Below are positions 23,713 through 32,410 of a stretch of DNA of 64,000 nt, one piece after another. Origin of the DNA: Pantanalinema sp. (lineage in GTDB: Bacteria; Cyanobacteriota; Sericytochromatia; S15B-MN24; UBA4093); assembly GCA_036704125.1 (NCBI GenBank), contig DATNQI010000059.1:1-64000 (forward strand), read 5' to 3'. A program made the translations under genes and the position numbers. The notes below the pieces were generated by a model. The model saw only the letters and a list, made by a program, of their open reading frames with translations, had not been told where the DNA came from and made no database searches. The first letter of the stretch is position 1. Each line of letters opens with the position of its first letter.

Positions 23713-23749
23713 GCCCCCCGGAAGCAAGATGCTTCCGGGGGGCATTTTT
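23713..23749. terminator. Rho-independent terminator
   Basis: A 14-bp perfect stem (GCCCCCCGGAAGCA), a three-base loop and ATTTTT follow the small basic gene. A run of A before the stem gives a U-tract on the other strand too. It can therefore serve the convergent MFS gene, whose stop codon lies at its right edge. Confidence 0.9.
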
Positions 23750-24968
23750 ACTGCGCTTGCGGCGAAAGCCGCGTCTTTTTTCCCTCGATCGAAACCGCCG
23801 CGGCGAGCACGAGGCCCGAGGCGAAGAGGACGGCCCCGCCCGCTCCGAAGCACCACACGGGGCCCCTGCCCAGGAGCGGCGGGGTCAGCACCGCCCCGAC
23901 CAGGGCCCCCAGCGTCGAGATGCCCGCGACCAGCCCGATCACCCGGCCCCTGAGCGCCTCGGGCGACACCAGCATCGTGAGGGCGTTCTGGGCGGGGTAG
24001 GCGAAGGCGAAGCCGATCCCGTCGATCACGCTGAGGAAGAGCACCACCTCGATCCGCTCGGTCATGGCGTAGGAGGCGACGAGCAGCGACGAGAACAGCG
24101 TCCCCCACACCACCAGCCGCGCCGGCCCCGTCGAGTCGATCAGGCGACCGGCGACGCCCGCGAGCACGATGGCCGGCAGGGCGAAGGCCGTCCAGCTCAT
24201 GCTGATGAGCCAGGTGCTGGCCCCCAGGTCCTTGAGGTAGAGGGCCCAGACCGATTCGTAAAGCCCCATGGCGAAGCCGCCCGCGAGTGCTCGGGCCGCA
24301 AGCCCCGTGAAGAGGGCCCAGCGCACCTCGGCCCAGCCCGCGCCGCTCATCGCCTGCTCTCGGTGACGCTCCCGGGCCGCCGCGCGGCCGGCGCCCGGCA
24401 GCCGGGCCGTCAGGAGGGCGCCGCCCAGGCACAGAACGGCGAGGGCGACGAAGGGCGAGGCGAGGCCGCACAGCGAGGCGAGCGCGCCGCCGATGGCGGG
24501 CCCCACCAGCATGCCGCCGTTCTGCGCCACCGTCAGGTGGGCCAGGCGCCTCCCGCGCTCGCCCTCGGGCGCGCGATCGGCCACGTACGCGAGTGCCGCC
24601 GGGGTGAAGCAGGCGCCTGCGATCCCCTCGATGCCCCGCAGCACGACGAAGGCCTCGGGCGAGCGGAAGACGAGGAAGCCCAGGGAGGCCAGGGCGTAGG
24701 CGGCGAGCCCCGCGAACATGAGCCCCCGGCGGCCGAAGCGGTCCGAGAGCCAGCCGGCGGGGTACTGGCAGACGAGGCTGGTCGCCATGTAGGCGCCGAC
24801 CATCAGGCCGACGAAGTGGAGGTCGGCCCCTTGCTCGCTGGCGTAGAGGGGCAGGACCGGCAGGACGGCCGTGATGCCGAGCGACTGGACGAGGACGAGC
24901 CACCAGACGAGCCCCTCGGGGCCGCGGGGAAGGGCGGCCGTCAGGCGGCCGAGCAGTTGCGCAATCAC
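23748..24968 (-). CDS. Major facilitator superfamily transporter
   Basis: A 406-residue 12-helix transporter. The cytoplasmic loop motif WLSDRFGRRGLM between helices 2 and 3 is the MFS signature A, repeated in weaker form as 'VAGRLIDSTGPARLV' in the second half. Helix 4 has 'VVLRGIEGIAGACFTPAALAYVAD' in two pieces, resembling drug:H+ antiporters (DHA1 group) or sugar-efflux proteins. Helix 5 carries 'GGMLVGPAIGGAL', close to motif C of antiporters. The substrate is not predictable. It stands alone, converging on the small basic gene with a shared terminator. The start at 24968 gives a short N-terminal cytoplasmic arm. Confidence 0.9.
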   Translation of the reverse strand: MIAQLLGRLTAALPRGPEGLVWWLVLVQSLGITAVLPVLPLYASEQGADLHFVGLMVGAYMATSLVCQYPAGWLSDRFGRRGLMFAGLAAYALASLGFLVFRSPEAFVVLRGIEGIAGACFTPAALAYVADRAPEGERGRRLAHLTVAQNGGMLVGPAIGGALASLCGLASPFVALAVLCLGGALLTARLPGAGRAAARERHREQAMSGAGWAEVRWALFTGLAARALAGGFAMGLYESVWALYLKDLGASTWLISMSWTAFALPAIVLAGVAGRLIDSTGPARLVVWGTLFSSLLVASYAMTERIEVVLFLSVIDGIGFAFAYPAQNALTMLVSPEALRGRVIGLVAGISTLGALVGAVLTPPLLGRGPVWCFGAGGAVLFASGLVLAAAVSIEGKKTRLSPQAQ

Positions 24969-24992
24969 GCCCTCATCTTACGCCATGCGGCG

Positions 24993-25319
24993 CTACGGGT
25001 GATACTCGGCGTCGCGGGTCAGGTCGACGGCGTGCCCTTCCTCGATCTCGCGCTCGCGCGCGAGCCGGGTATAGCCCGGCTGTTCGGTGTCGTAGCCCAT
25101 GGTCTCCGCTTCGTCCGAGACGTGGAAGCCCTCGTCCTCGATCGCCTGCTGGAGCGCCATGTCCCCGGTGCGCATGGCGTCGAAGGTGACGAAGAGGCGC
25201 GAGCGACTGGTGTCGAGGATGGCCGACGCCACCCCCCGCTCCTGCTCGAGGCGCTCGACCAGGCGCTCCGCCGCGTCGAGGGCGGGATGCTCCTTGAGCT
25301 GGAAGGTGATGTCCGCCAT
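24993..25319 (-). CDS. Small HMA-like protein without the metal-binding CxxC
   Basis: A 108-residue cytoplasmic protein. The first 75 residues fit a ferredoxin-like beta-alpha-beta-beta-alpha-beta pattern: ITFQLKEH, 'ALDAAERLVERLEQ', 'VASAILDTSRSRLFVTFD' and 'DMALQQAIEDEGFHV'. The spacing resembles heavy-metal-associated domains, but no cysteines are present. The C-terminal 35 residues are acidic and mixed polar. The start at 25319 is set by AAAGGGG nine bases upstream; the same frame continues open upstream by chance. It is transcribed away from the amino acid ABC transporter and faces a strong inverted repeat. The function is unknown. It could be a sensor or regulatory domain related to ACT/HMA folds. 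Confidence 0.75.
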   Translation of the reverse strand: MADITFQLKEHPALDAAERLVERLEQERGVASAILDTSRSRLFVTFDAMRTGDMALQQAIEDEGFHVSDEAETMGYDTEQPGYTRLAREREIEEGHAVDLTRDAEYHP

Positions 25320-25380
25320 GGTGATCCCCTTTCCGTAGGCATGACGTGGCTGCGCCGAGAGAGGATCGTAGCGCCCCGAT

Positions 25381-25415
25381 CCGGTCATGCCAAGCGGCGG
25401 GCGTGGCATGACCGG
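25381..25415. promoter_or_regulatory. 12-bp inverted repeat, likely operator
   Basis: CCGGTCATGCCA and TGGCATGACCGG are perfect inverses separated by 11 bases. A third half-site GGCATGAC is at 25338-25345. A -10-like TATAAG is at 25438-25443, just right of the palindrome, so a dimeric regulator bound here could control the transporter operon, the divergent small gene or both. Confidence 0.55.
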
Positions 25416-25490
25416 GATGCTCGGGCGCTTTTTGGGGTATAAGGGCCTCCGTGCCTCGCCCCCTCGCTTGTCTGGAGGTTCCCCCCGGAA

Positions 25491-26936
25491 TTGAAGAACG
25501 CGCTCTCGGTCGGCTTTCTGGCCGTCATTCTGCTCGCCTGCTCGCTGTTTCCCGGCGCCGCCCATGCGGCGCCCCTGCGCTGGGGGATGGACCTGGAGGG
25601 GGGAGCCCCCTATACCTTCGCCGACCCGAAGCACCCCGACCGGATCATCGGCTACGAGAAGGAGCTGGCCGATGCGCTCGGCAAGCGACTCGGCCGCGCC
25701 ATGGAGCCCGTCCAGACCAACTGGGACAGCCTCATCCCGGCCCTCGACCGCGGCACCTTCGACCTGGTCATCAACGGGATCGAGCTGACCGACGAGCACA
25801 AGCGCGGCGCCCTCTTCAGCCGTCCCTACTACGTCTTCCAGCAGCAGATCGTGGTGCGGAAGGACGACAGCCGCGTCCAGGTCTTCGACGACCTGAAGGG
25901 CAAGCGGGTCGGCACCCTCACGGGCTCGGCCGCCCACCGGATGCTCGACCGGCTGGGCGGGGTCGACGAGAAGCTCTACTCCGACATGTTCGCCATCTAC
26001 CAGGACCTGGCCATCGGCCGCCTGGAAGCGGTCTTCGTCGACCGGCCCATGGCGGTCTTCTACGCCAGGGACAACGCGAGGCTTCGCTTCGTGGACCCGC
26101 CCGTCGGCGAGGGCTACTACGCGATCGCCCTGCGCAAGGGGGACGAGGCCCTCAAGCGCCAGGTCGACGGTGCCCTCGACGGCATGATCGCGGACGGCAC
26201 CCTCGAGAAGATCCTGCGGGGCTGGCAGATGTGGACCCCCGCCCAGGCGAAGCTGGTGGCCTTCCACGACACCCAGCCCGTCGCCCCCGACAAGGGGGCG
26301 TCCTGGAGGCGCTTCTTGCCCATGCTGGCCGAGGGGGCGGTCATGACCGTCAAGATCTCGGTGCTCGCGATGCTGCTGGCCATGGCCTGCGGGATGCTGC
26401 TCGCCTTGATGCGGATCTACGGCCCGGCGCCCCTGCGCTTCTTCGCCACGGCCTACGTGGAGATCGTCAGGGGCACCCCCCTCTTGATCCAGCTCTACCT
26501 GCTGTACTACGGCCTGCCGACCCTGGGCATCCAGCTGGACGCCTTCGTCGCGGGCGTTCTGGGGCTCGGCCTCAACTACGCGGCCAACGAGGCCGAGAAC
26601 TACCGCGCGGGCATCCAGGCGGTGCCCAAGGGCCAGTCCGAGGCGAGCCTGGCTCTGGGGCTCAGCCGTTTCCAGCTGCTGCGCCACGTGGTGCTGCCCC
26701 AGTCGCTGCAGGTGGCGATCCCGCCGGTGACCAACGACTTCATCGCCCTGTTCAAGGACTCGTCGATCGTCTCGGTGATCACCCTGGTGGAGCTGACCAA
26801 GGCCTACGGGATGCTCGCCTCGGCGACCTACGACTACATCGGGCTGGGCCTGGTCACCGCCCTGATCTACCTGGTCATCTCATACCCGGCGGCGCTGTTC
26901 GCCCGCTGGACCGAGAACCGGCTGCGTCGCGCGTGA
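25491..26936 (+). CDS. Polar amino acid ABC transporter, binding protein fused to permease
   Basis: A 481-residue fusion. A signal peptide ending near AHA (residue 26) is followed by a type II solute-binding domain (about 27-250, with '[21 protein letters not shown]', '[15 protein letters not shown]' and '[12 protein letters not shown]'). The permease domain (about 268-478) has five predicted helices, '[17 protein letters not shown]' at its start and the ABC-interaction loop EAEN...[18 protein letters not shown]. Such fusions are known for glutamine/arginine-type uptake systems. The start is TTG at 25491 with GGAGG 12 bases upstream, somewhat distant. The ATPase gene follows after 16 bases, completing an importer. 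The exact amino acid cannot be told from the sequence. Confidence 0.92.
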   Translation: MKNALSVGFLAVILLACSLFPGAAHAAPLRWGMDLEGGAPYTFADPKHPDRIIGYEKELADALGKRLGRAMEPVQTNWDSLIPALDRGTFDLVINGIELTDEHKRGALFSRPYYVFQQQIVVRKDDSRVQVFDDLKGKRVGTLTGSAAHRMLDRLGGVDEKLYSDMFAIYQDLAIGRLEAVFVDRPMAVFYARDNARLRFVDPPVGEGYYAIALRKGDEALKRQVDGALDGMIADGTLEKILRGWQMWTPAQAKLVAFHDTQPVAPDKGASWRRFLPMLAEGAVMTVKISVLAMLLAMACGMLLALMRIYGPAPLRFFATAYVEIVRGTPLLIQLYLLYYGLPTLGIQLDAFVAGVLGLGLNYAANEAENYRAGIQAVPKGQSEASLALGLSRFQLLRHVVLPQSLQVAIPPVTNDFIALFKDSSIVSVITLVELTKAYGMLASATYDYIGLGLVTALIYLVISYPAALFARWTENRLRRA

Positions 26937-26952
26937 CGAGAGGAGAAGCGGC

Positions 26953-27735
26953 TTGATCGTCGTCGAGAACGTTCACAAGGCCTTCGGGGCGACCCGCATC
27001 CTCCAGGGGGTGGATCTGCGGGTCGGGGCGGGCGAGAAGATCGTCCTCTTGGGTCCGAGCGGCTCGGGCAAGAGCACCCTTCTGCGCTGCCTCAACCGCC
27101 TCGAGGAGATCGATGCGGGCGCCATCCGCGTCTTCGGGCGCGACCTGCACGGCCCCAAGGCCGACGTGCGCGGCATCCGCCAGGAGGTCGGGATGGTCTT
27201 CCAGGGCTTCCACCTCTTTCCGCACCTCTCGGTCCTCGAGAACGTCTGCCTTGCGCCGGTGCAGGTCCGCGGCCTGAGCCGATCCGAGGCCCAGAGCCAG
27301 GCGCGCGAGCTGCTCTCGCGGGTCGGGATGGCCCACAAGGCCGCGGCCTATCCTTCCCAGCTGTCGGGGGGCCAGCAGCAGCGGGTCGCCATCGCGCGCG
27401 CGCTGGCCATGCGCCCGAGGGTCATGCTCTTCGACGAGCCCACCTCGGCGCTCGACCCGGAGATGGTGCACGAGGTGCTGACGGTCATCAACGACATCGC
27501 CCGCGGCGGCATGACCATGCTGGTGGTGACCCACGAGATGGGGTTCGCCCGCAAGGTGGCCGACCGGGTGCTGTTCATGGACCAGGGCCGCATCGTGGAG
27601 GACACCGACCCGGAGACCTTTTTCACCCGGCCCGAGACCGATCGCGCGCGGGCCTTCATTGCGCACCTCACCCGCTCTGCGACAGAGCGCTTGCGCGGCA
27701 CCGGCCTGCTGAGCCTTGCGTCCGAGCCGGTGTAA
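26953..27735 (+). CDS. Polar amino acid ABC transporter ATPase
   Basis: A 260-residue ABC ATPase of the GlnQ/HisP group. Walker A is GPSGSGKST (about residues 34-42), the Q-loop is '[15 protein letters not shown]', the signature is [15 protein letters not shown] near residue 138, and Walker B is [12 protein letters not shown] near 158. The H-loop is VVTHEMGF. All catalytic elements are present. The C-terminal 25 residues, after the usual end near 'RAFIAHL', are not typical. The start is TTG with AGGAGAAG just upstream. It pairs with the fused binding protein-permease 16 bases before it to form a complete importer; the permease would act as a homodimer. Confidence 0.94.
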   Translation: MIVVENVHKAFGATRILQGVDLRVGAGEKIVLLGPSGSGKSTLLRCLNRLEEIDAGAIRVFGRDLHGPKADVRGIRQEVGMVFQGFHLFPHLSVLENVCLAPVQVRGLSRSEAQSQARELLSRVGMAHKAAAYPSQLSGGQQQRVAIARALAMRPRVMLFDEPTSALDPEMVHEVLTVINDIARGGMTMLVVTHEMGFARKVADRVLFMDQGRIVEDTDPETFFTRPETDRARAFIAHLTRSATERLRGTGLLSLASEPV

Positions 27736-27808
27736 ATTACGCTTGAGACGGATCCCGCCTCGCGGCATGATGGGCGAGTCACCATCCCATTCCCTTTCAG
27801 GAGAAGCC

Positions 27809-29119
27809 ATGCACCTCGAAGCCGACTGGAAGCAACGCGCCGTCACCCCCGCCGAGGCGATCGCCTGCGTCCGCAGCGGGATGAACGTCTTCCTTCACGG
27901 CGCGGCGGCGAGCCCCCTCTCGCTGGAGGAGGCCCTCTGCGCGCGCGAAGACCTCTCGAGCGTCAAGCTCTACCACATCCACAAGAACGGCCCGGCGCTG
28001 TTCACCGATCCCTCGCACTCGGAACGCTTCCGCTCCTTCTCCCTCTTCGCGGGCGCGAACGTGCGTGCGGCCATCGACGAGGGCCGGGCGGATTTCGTGC
28101 CGATCTTCCTCTCGGACATCCCCTGGCTCTTCGAGTCGGCCCAGGTGCCCCTGGACGTGGCGGTGGTGCAGCTCTCGTATCCCGACGCGCACGGCTACTG
28201 CTCGCTCGGCACCTCGGTGGACACGGCCAAGGCCGCCGTCGCCTCGGCGCGAATCGTGGTCGCCGAGATCAACCGCCGCATGCCCCGCACCCACGGCAAC
28301 AGCTTCGTGCACCTGAGTGAGGTGGACGCCTTCGTCCTGACGGACCGCCCCCTGGCCGGGCACGAGCCCGCCGTGATCGGGCCGGTGGAGCGCGCGATCG
28401 GCGAGGAGATCGCCTCGGTCATCGAGGACGGCTCCACCCTGCAGCTCGGCATCGGGGCCATCCCCGACGCGGTCCTCGCCGCCCTCAAGAACAAGCACGA
28501 GCTCGGGATCCACTCCGAGATGTTCTCGGACGGGGTGGTGGACCTGGTCGAGGCCGGCGTCATCACCAACCGCCTCAAGGCCGTCCACCCGGGGCGGCTC
28601 GTCACCAGCTTCGTCAACGGCTCCCAGCGCCTCTTCGACTTCGTCGACGACAACCCCGCCGTCGAGTTCCATCCGTGCGACTACACCAACGACACGGCCC
28701 TCATCCGCCGGCACGACAAGATGATCGCGATCAACAGCGCCATCGAGATCGACCTGACGGGCCAGGTCTGCGCCGACTCCATGGGGACGCGGATCTACAG
28801 CGGGATCGGCGGCCAGATGGACTTCATTCGCGGGGCGGCCCTGTCGCGCGGCGGCAAGCCGATCATCGCCCTGCCCTCCACCGCCAAGAAGGGCACCGTC
28901 TCGCGCATCGCGGCCACCCTCAAGCCGGGGGCCGGGGTGGTGACGACCCGCGGCCACGTCCACTGGGTCGCCACCGAGTACGGCATGGTCAACCTGCACG
29001 GCCTGAGCCTGCGCGAGCGGGGCGAGGCCCTGGTCTCGATCGCCCACCCGGACTTCCGCGCCGAGCTGAAGGCGACCCTCAAGGAGCGCCGGCTCGTCGA
29101 CATGGCCGTCCGCGGCTAG
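27809..29119 (+). CDS. Acetyl-CoA hydrolase/CoA-transferase family protein
   Basis: A 436-residue family I CoA-transferase of the 4-hydroxybutyrate/butyrate CoA-transferase group. It moves CoA between acyl groups (typically acetyl-CoA and another carboxylate) through a glutamyl-CoA intermediate. The catalytic region GIHSEMFSDG gives Glu237 as the likely nucleophile. Other conserved blocks are 'LQLGIGAIPDAVL', NSAIEIDLTGQVCADS and YSGIGGQMDFIRGAA near residue 332, then ALPSTAKKG. CAGGAGAAG sets the ATG at 27809. The gene is downstream of the ABC importer after a 73-base gap and may be read from the same message. The true acyl partner is unknown; propionate, succinate and 4-hydroxybutyrate are all seen in the family. 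Confidence 0.9.
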   Translation: MHLEADWKQRAVTPAEAIACVRSGMNVFLHGAAASPLSLEEALCAREDLSSVKLYHIHKNGPALFTDPSHSERFRSFSLFAGANVRAAIDEGRADFVPIFLSDIPWLFESAQVPLDVAVVQLSYPDAHGYCSLGTSVDTAKAAVASARIVVAEINRRMPRTHGNSFVHLSEVDAFVLTDRPLAGHEPAVIGPVERAIGEEIASVIEDGSTLQLGIGAIPDAVLAALKNKHELGIHSEMFSDGVVDLVEAGVITNRLKAVHPGRLVTSFVNGSQRLFDFVDDNPAVEFHPCDYTNDTALIRRHDKMIAINSAIEIDLTGQVCADSMGTRIYSGIGGQMDFIRGAALSRGGKPIIALPSTAKKGTVSRIAATLKPGAGVVTTRGHVHWVATEYGMVNLHGLSLRERGEALVSIAHPDFRAELKATLKERRLVDMAVRG

Positions 29120-29125
29120 AAAAAA

Positions 29126-29161
29126 CGAAGCGGGGGGCGCCACCAGGCGCCCCCCGCTTCG
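29126..29161 (-). terminator. Rho-independent terminator between convergent genes
   Basis: A 16-bp stem (CGAAGCGGGGGGCGCC with an ACCA loop) lies between the CoA-transferase and FKBP genes. On the minus strand it is followed by a run of U, so it ends the FKBP transcript. It may also stop the plus-strand message, where there is no U-run. Confidence 0.85.
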
Positions 29162-29172
29162 CGTGAACGGGC

Positions 29173-29610
29173 TTACTTGACGTCGAGGAGCTCGACCTCG
29201 AAGATCAGGGTCGCCTTGGGCGGGATCACGCCGCCGGCGCCGCGATCGCCGTAGCCCAGCTGGGGCGGGATGTAGAGCTTGCGCTTGCCGCCGACCTTCA
29301 TGCCGGCGACGCCCTCGTCCCAGCCCTTGATGACCATGCCCTGGCCGAGGGCGAACTCGAAGGGCTGCTTGCGGTCGAGGGAGCTGTCGAACTTGGTGCC
29401 GTCCTCGAGCCAGCCGGTGTAGTGGACCGACACGAGGTCGCCGGTCTTGGCGACCTTGCCCGAGCCGACGACCAGGTCATCGTACTTGAGGCCCGAGGCG
29501 GTGGCGACGGCCTTGGTGGAAGGTTGGTTCTCCATCTTGTCTCCTCCGCGACAGCCGACCACGCCGAGGGCGGCCAGCATCGTCGCGACAACGATTACCT
29601 TGAATTTCAC
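29173..29610 (-). CDS. FKBP-type peptidyl-prolyl isomerase, lipoprotein
   Basis: A 145-residue periplasmic or outer-membrane-anchored isomerase that speeds cis-trans turnover of Xaa-Pro bonds during folding. The signal peptide ends in a lipobox-like VVGC, with Cys20 as anchor. The FKBP domain (about 40-145) has [18 protein letters not shown], '[18 protein letters not shown]', '[16 protein letters not shown]' and the final [16 protein letters not shown], all standard active-site segments. The start is GTG at 29610 with AGGAAAGGA upstream, chosen because it begins the signal peptide; the frame is open far upstream but without sense. It is divergent from the asparaginase gene. Confidence 0.94.
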   Translation of the reverse strand: MKFKVIVVATMLAALGVVGCRGGDKMENQPSTKAVATASGLKYDDLVVGSGKVAKTGDLVSVHYTGWLEDGTKFDSSLDRKQPFEFALGQGMVIKGWDEGVAGMKVGGKRKLYIPPQLGYGDRGAGGVIPPKATLIFEVELLDVK

Positions 29611-29652
29611 GGCGAATGGTTCCTTTCCTGGATCATGCCTGAGGCGCTTCAG

Positions 29653-29658
29653 TATAAT
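29653..29658 (+). promoter_or_regulatory. -10 element for the asparaginase gene
   Basis: A perfect TATAAT lies in the divergent gap between the FKBP and asparaginase genes, about 67 bases before the asparaginase start. No good -35 is 16-18 bases upstream, so the promoter assignment rests on the -10 hexamer and position. Confidence 0.4.
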
Positions 29659-29724
29659 CGAAGAACCCTCGCCCATGCGAGTATCCGCCTTCCGCCCCCG
29701 ACTCGAAAGGATCCCGGCCCGAGC

Positions 29725-30720
29725 GTGAAACGCCTGCTCTTGCTCCACACCGGCGGCACCCTGGGCATGCGCCCGAGCGACCTCGCGGGGGCCCTGTGCC
29801 CGCCGGACGACGCGGCCGAGCTGCTGGCGGGCCTGCCCGAGGCCCGCTCGGTCGCCGACGTGGAGGCGCGCACCCTCTACAACCTCGACAGCTCCAACTC
29901 GGGCATCCGCGAGTGGCAGCTTTTGGCCGGGGTGATCGAGGCCGAGATGGACGCCTACGACGGCTTCGTCGTCGTTCACGGCACCGACACCATGGTCTAC
30001 ACGGCCTCGGCCCTGTCGTACATGCTCTCCAACCTGCCCAAGCCGGTGATCCTGACCGGGGCCCAGCGCCCCATCTCGGAGCTGAGGACCGATGCGCGCA
30101 ACAACCTGATCTCCGCGCTCGAGCTCGCCACCATGGACGTGAGCGAGGTCGGCATCTTCTTCGACCACGCCCTCTATCGCGGCAACCGGGCCAAGAAGGT
30201 GAGCATCCACGAGTTCGACGCCTTCGCCTCGCCCAACTTCCCCACTTTGGCCGACGTGGGCCTCAACGTGACGCTGCGCACCGATGCCATCCGGCGCCCG
30301 TCGGGCCTCTTTCGGGTCCACCGGGACTTCTCGGACAAGGTGCTCGCCATCCGCGTGACGCCCGGGATGGACGCCGAGCTCCTGATGCCCCTGGCCGAGG
30401 GGCGCGCCGAGGCGATCGTGCTCGAGGCCTTCGGCGCGGGCAACGTGCCCATCGCCGAGAAGAGCCTCATCCCCTTCATCGAGCGCGCGACCGAAAGCGG
30501 CAAGCTGGTCGCGATCGCAAGCCAGGCCCTCTCGGGCGCGGTGGACCTCGGGCTCTACGAGTGCGGCGCGCGCGCCGCACAGGCAGGGGCCGTCTCGTGC
30601 GGCGACATGACGGTCGAGGCCGCCACCGTCAAGCTCATGTTCCTCCTGGGCCAGCTCGGCTCGGCGCAGCGCGCGGCCAAGAACCTGGGGGTCCCGCTCG
30701 CCGGCGAGATAACCGCCTAG
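29725..30720 (+). CDS. ansA: Type I L-asparaginase
   Basis: A 331-residue cytoplasmic asparaginase that hydrolyses L-asparagine to aspartate and ammonia. The N-terminal threonine motif is [12 protein letters not shown] (Thr12 likely the nucleophile) and the second catalytic block is [15 protein letters not shown] with Thr87, Asp88. '[20 protein letters not shown]' and '[14 protein letters not shown]' are further family segments. There is no signal peptide, which fits the low-affinity cytoplasmic class. The GTG at 29725 is chosen because the family's first strand begins right after it; an AAAGGA is about 14 bases upstream, rather far. A hairpin with a T-run follows. Confusion with glutaminase-asparaginase is possible only for substrate range. 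Confidence 0.93.
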   Translation: MKRLLLLHTGGTLGMRPSDLAGALCPPDDAAELLAGLPEARSVADVEARTLYNLDSSNSGIREWQLLAGVIEAEMDAYDGFVVVHGTDTMVYTASALSYMLSNLPKPVILTGAQRPISELRTDARNNLISALELATMDVSEVGIFFDHALYRGNRAKKVSIHEFDAFASPNFPTLADVGLNVTLRTDAIRRPSGLFRVHRDFSDKVLAIRVTPGMDAELLMPLAEGRAEAIVLEAFGAGNVPIAEKSLIPFIERATESGKLVAIASQALSGAVDLGLYECGARAAQAGAVSCGDMTVEAATVKLMFLLGQLGSAQRAAKNLGVPLAGEITA

Positions 30721-30735
30721 CGCCTTGCCTTACTT

Positions 30736-30765
30736 CTGATTTTATCTGAAATCAGGTCATTTTTT
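30736..30765 (+). terminator. Rho-independent terminator after asparaginase
   Basis: CTGATTT and AAATCAG form a 7-bp stem with a 6-base loop, followed within a few bases by TTTTTT. It lies 16 bases past the asparaginase stop. The stem is AT-rich and short, so it is a modest terminator. Confidence 0.65.
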
Positions 30766-30774
30766 GCGGTTTTA

Positions 30775-30804
30775 TTCACGATCGGCTCATCCTTGTGCTA
30801 TTTT
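30775..30804 (+). promoter_or_regulatory. Possible promoter of the GGDEF-EAL gene
   Basis: TTCACG (4 of 6) and TATTTT (4 of 6) are 18 bases apart, about 48 bases before the start codon, in the AT-rich gap after the asparaginase terminator. It is the best match in the gap but weak. Confidence 0.35.
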
Positions 30805-30852
30805 AGGGTCACCAAGGCGTAAGAATGCATTACTTCGTGAAGAGACGTGACG

Positions 30853-32340
30853 ATGAATCGACCTACCGGCAATTCTCCCGATTCACTCGATGAGCACGTC
30901 GAGCGCCTGATGGAGCGTCTGGGGGCGTCTCTTGACCCCGAGGCGCTGCGCCAGGCGCTGCGCTCGGAGCTCTCGACCTTCGCCTCGGGCCTGGAGCGGA
31001 CGCTGCGCGAGGAGAGCCGTGCGGCCCTCCAGCGCATGTCGAGCGCCGACGCCCTGACCGGCCTGCCGAACCGTGCCCTCTTCCAGCACCGGCTGCGCCA
31101 GGTCCTGACCGAGCCCCAGCGCGGCGGGAGCGAGACCGGTCTTCTTCTGCTGGATCTCGATCGCTTCAAGGTCATCAACGACACCCTCGGGCACGCCACC
31201 GGCGACATGCTGATCCGCGCGATCGCCGAGCGCCTCCTGGGGGCCCTCGGCCCCACGGACCACATCGCCCGGATCGGAGGCGACTCGTTCGCCGTCATCC
31301 GGCCCCGGCTCTCGGGGCCCGAGGAGGCGGTGAGCCTGGCGGGCGCGCTCCTCGCGGCCCTCGCAGAACCCCTGCTCGTCGAGGGCCACGAGCTCTTCGT
31401 CACGGCGAGCATCGGCTACGCCGTCTTTCCCTCGGACGGCGACGAGGCGGTGGCGCTCAACCGCAACGCCGAGACGGCCATGTACCGGGCCAAGGAGCAC
31501 CGCAACTTCGCGATGCGCTACGAGAGCGCCATGGGCGAGGCCGCCCTGGAGCGGCTCTCGCTCGAAAGCCAGCTCCACAAGGCCCTGGACCGCGGCGAGT
31601 TCCTGCTGCACTACCAGCCCCAGGTGGACCTGCGCACGGGGCGGGTGGTGGGGGCTGAGGCCCTCATCCGCTGGCGGCACCCGGAGCTCGACCTGGTCTC
31701 GCCCGCCAGGTTCATCCCCCTGGCCGAGGATACCGGCCTGATCCTGCCCATGACCGACTGGGCGATCAGGACGGCCTGCGAGCAGGCCAAGGCCTGGCAG
31801 GATCTGGGCCTCGCGCCCATCCGGGTGGCGGTGAACCTCTCGGGCTCCTACTTCCGCCAGCCGAACGTCGCCGAGCGCGTCCAGGAGGTGCTCGCCGAGT
31901 TCGAGCTGCCCGCGAGCACCCTGGACCTGGAGCTGACCGAGAGCATCTTCATGGGCGACCTGGACTCCACCCTCGCCACCCTCAAGGCGCTGCGGGAGAT
32001 GGGGGTCAGCGTCTCCATCGACGACTTCGGCACGGGATACAGCTCGCTGAGCTACCTCAAGCGCTTCCCCATCGGGATGCTCAAGATCGATCAGTCCTTC
32101 GTCCGGGACGTGCCGCGCGACGCCGACAGCGCCGCCATCGTCCAGACGATCGTCCTCCTTGCTCACAGCCTCAACATGGGCGTCATCGCCGAGGGGGTAG
32201 AGACCGCCGAGCAGCAGGCGTTCCTCGAGGGGCTCGGCTGCGACGAGGTCCAGGGCTTCCACATCAGCCGGCCGCTGAGCGTGGAGGCGCTGACCCACCT
32301 GCTGGGACAGGAGCTGGAGGAGCGCCGCCGGGCCTTCTGA
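30853..32340 (+). CDS. Diguanylate cyclase/phosphodiesterase (GGDEF-EAL), GGDSF variant
   Basis: A 495-residue soluble cyclic-di-GMP protein. A helical N-terminus (about 1-65) precedes a GGDEF domain (about 66-225) with 'DALTGLPNRALFQHRL' and 'LLDLDRFKVINDTLGH', but the signature reads IGGDSFAVI, replacing Glu with Ser at the fourth position. The EAL domain (about 240-485) is well kept: GAEALIRWRHP, 'LELTESIFM', SIDDFGTGYSSLSYL, LKIDQSF and AEGVET, which include the metal and water-activating residues. The EAL half should hydrolyse c-di-GMP, while the GGDEF half may only bind GTP and regulate. No membrane or PAS sensor is present. ATG 30853 is preferred over GTG 30847 because GAAGAG is eight bases upstream. 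Confidence 0.92.
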   Translation: MNRPTGNSPDSLDEHVERLMERLGASLDPEALRQALRSELSTFASGLERTLREESRAALQRMSSADALTGLPNRALFQHRLRQVLTEPQRGGSETGLLLLDLDRFKVINDTLGHATGDMLIRAIAERLLGALGPTDHIARIGGDSFAVIRPRLSGPEEAVSLAGALLAALAEPLLVEGHELFVTASIGYAVFPSDGDEAVALNRNAETAMYRAKEHRNFAMRYESAMGEAALERLSLESQLHKALDRGEFLLHYQPQVDLRTGRVVGAEALIRWRHPELDLVSPARFIPLAEDTGLILPMTDWAIRTACEQAKAWQDLGLAPIRVAVNLSGSYFRQPNVAERVQEVLAEFELPASTLDLELTESIFMGDLDSTLATLKALREMGVSVSIDDFGTGYSSLSYLKRFPIGMLKIDQSFVRDVPRDADSAAIVQTIVLLAHSLNMGVIAEGVETAEQQAFLEGLGCDEVQGFHISRPLSVEALTHLLGQELEERRRAF

Positions 32341-32359
32341 GCCCCCGGGCCTCGGCCCC

Positions 32360-32407
32360 CAAGACGAAGCCCCGCCGGATCGCACTCCGGCGGGGCTTCT
32401 CGTCTTG
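32360..32407. terminator. Hairpin between the GGDEF-EAL and chemoreceptor genes
   Basis: AAGCCCCGCCGGA pairs with TCCGGCGGGGCTT over 13 bp, and an outer CAAGACG/CGTCTTG extends the structure. Both flanking genes end here. No long U-run follows, but the position between two stops supports a bidirectional terminator. Confidence 0.7.
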
Positions 32408-32410
32408 AGA

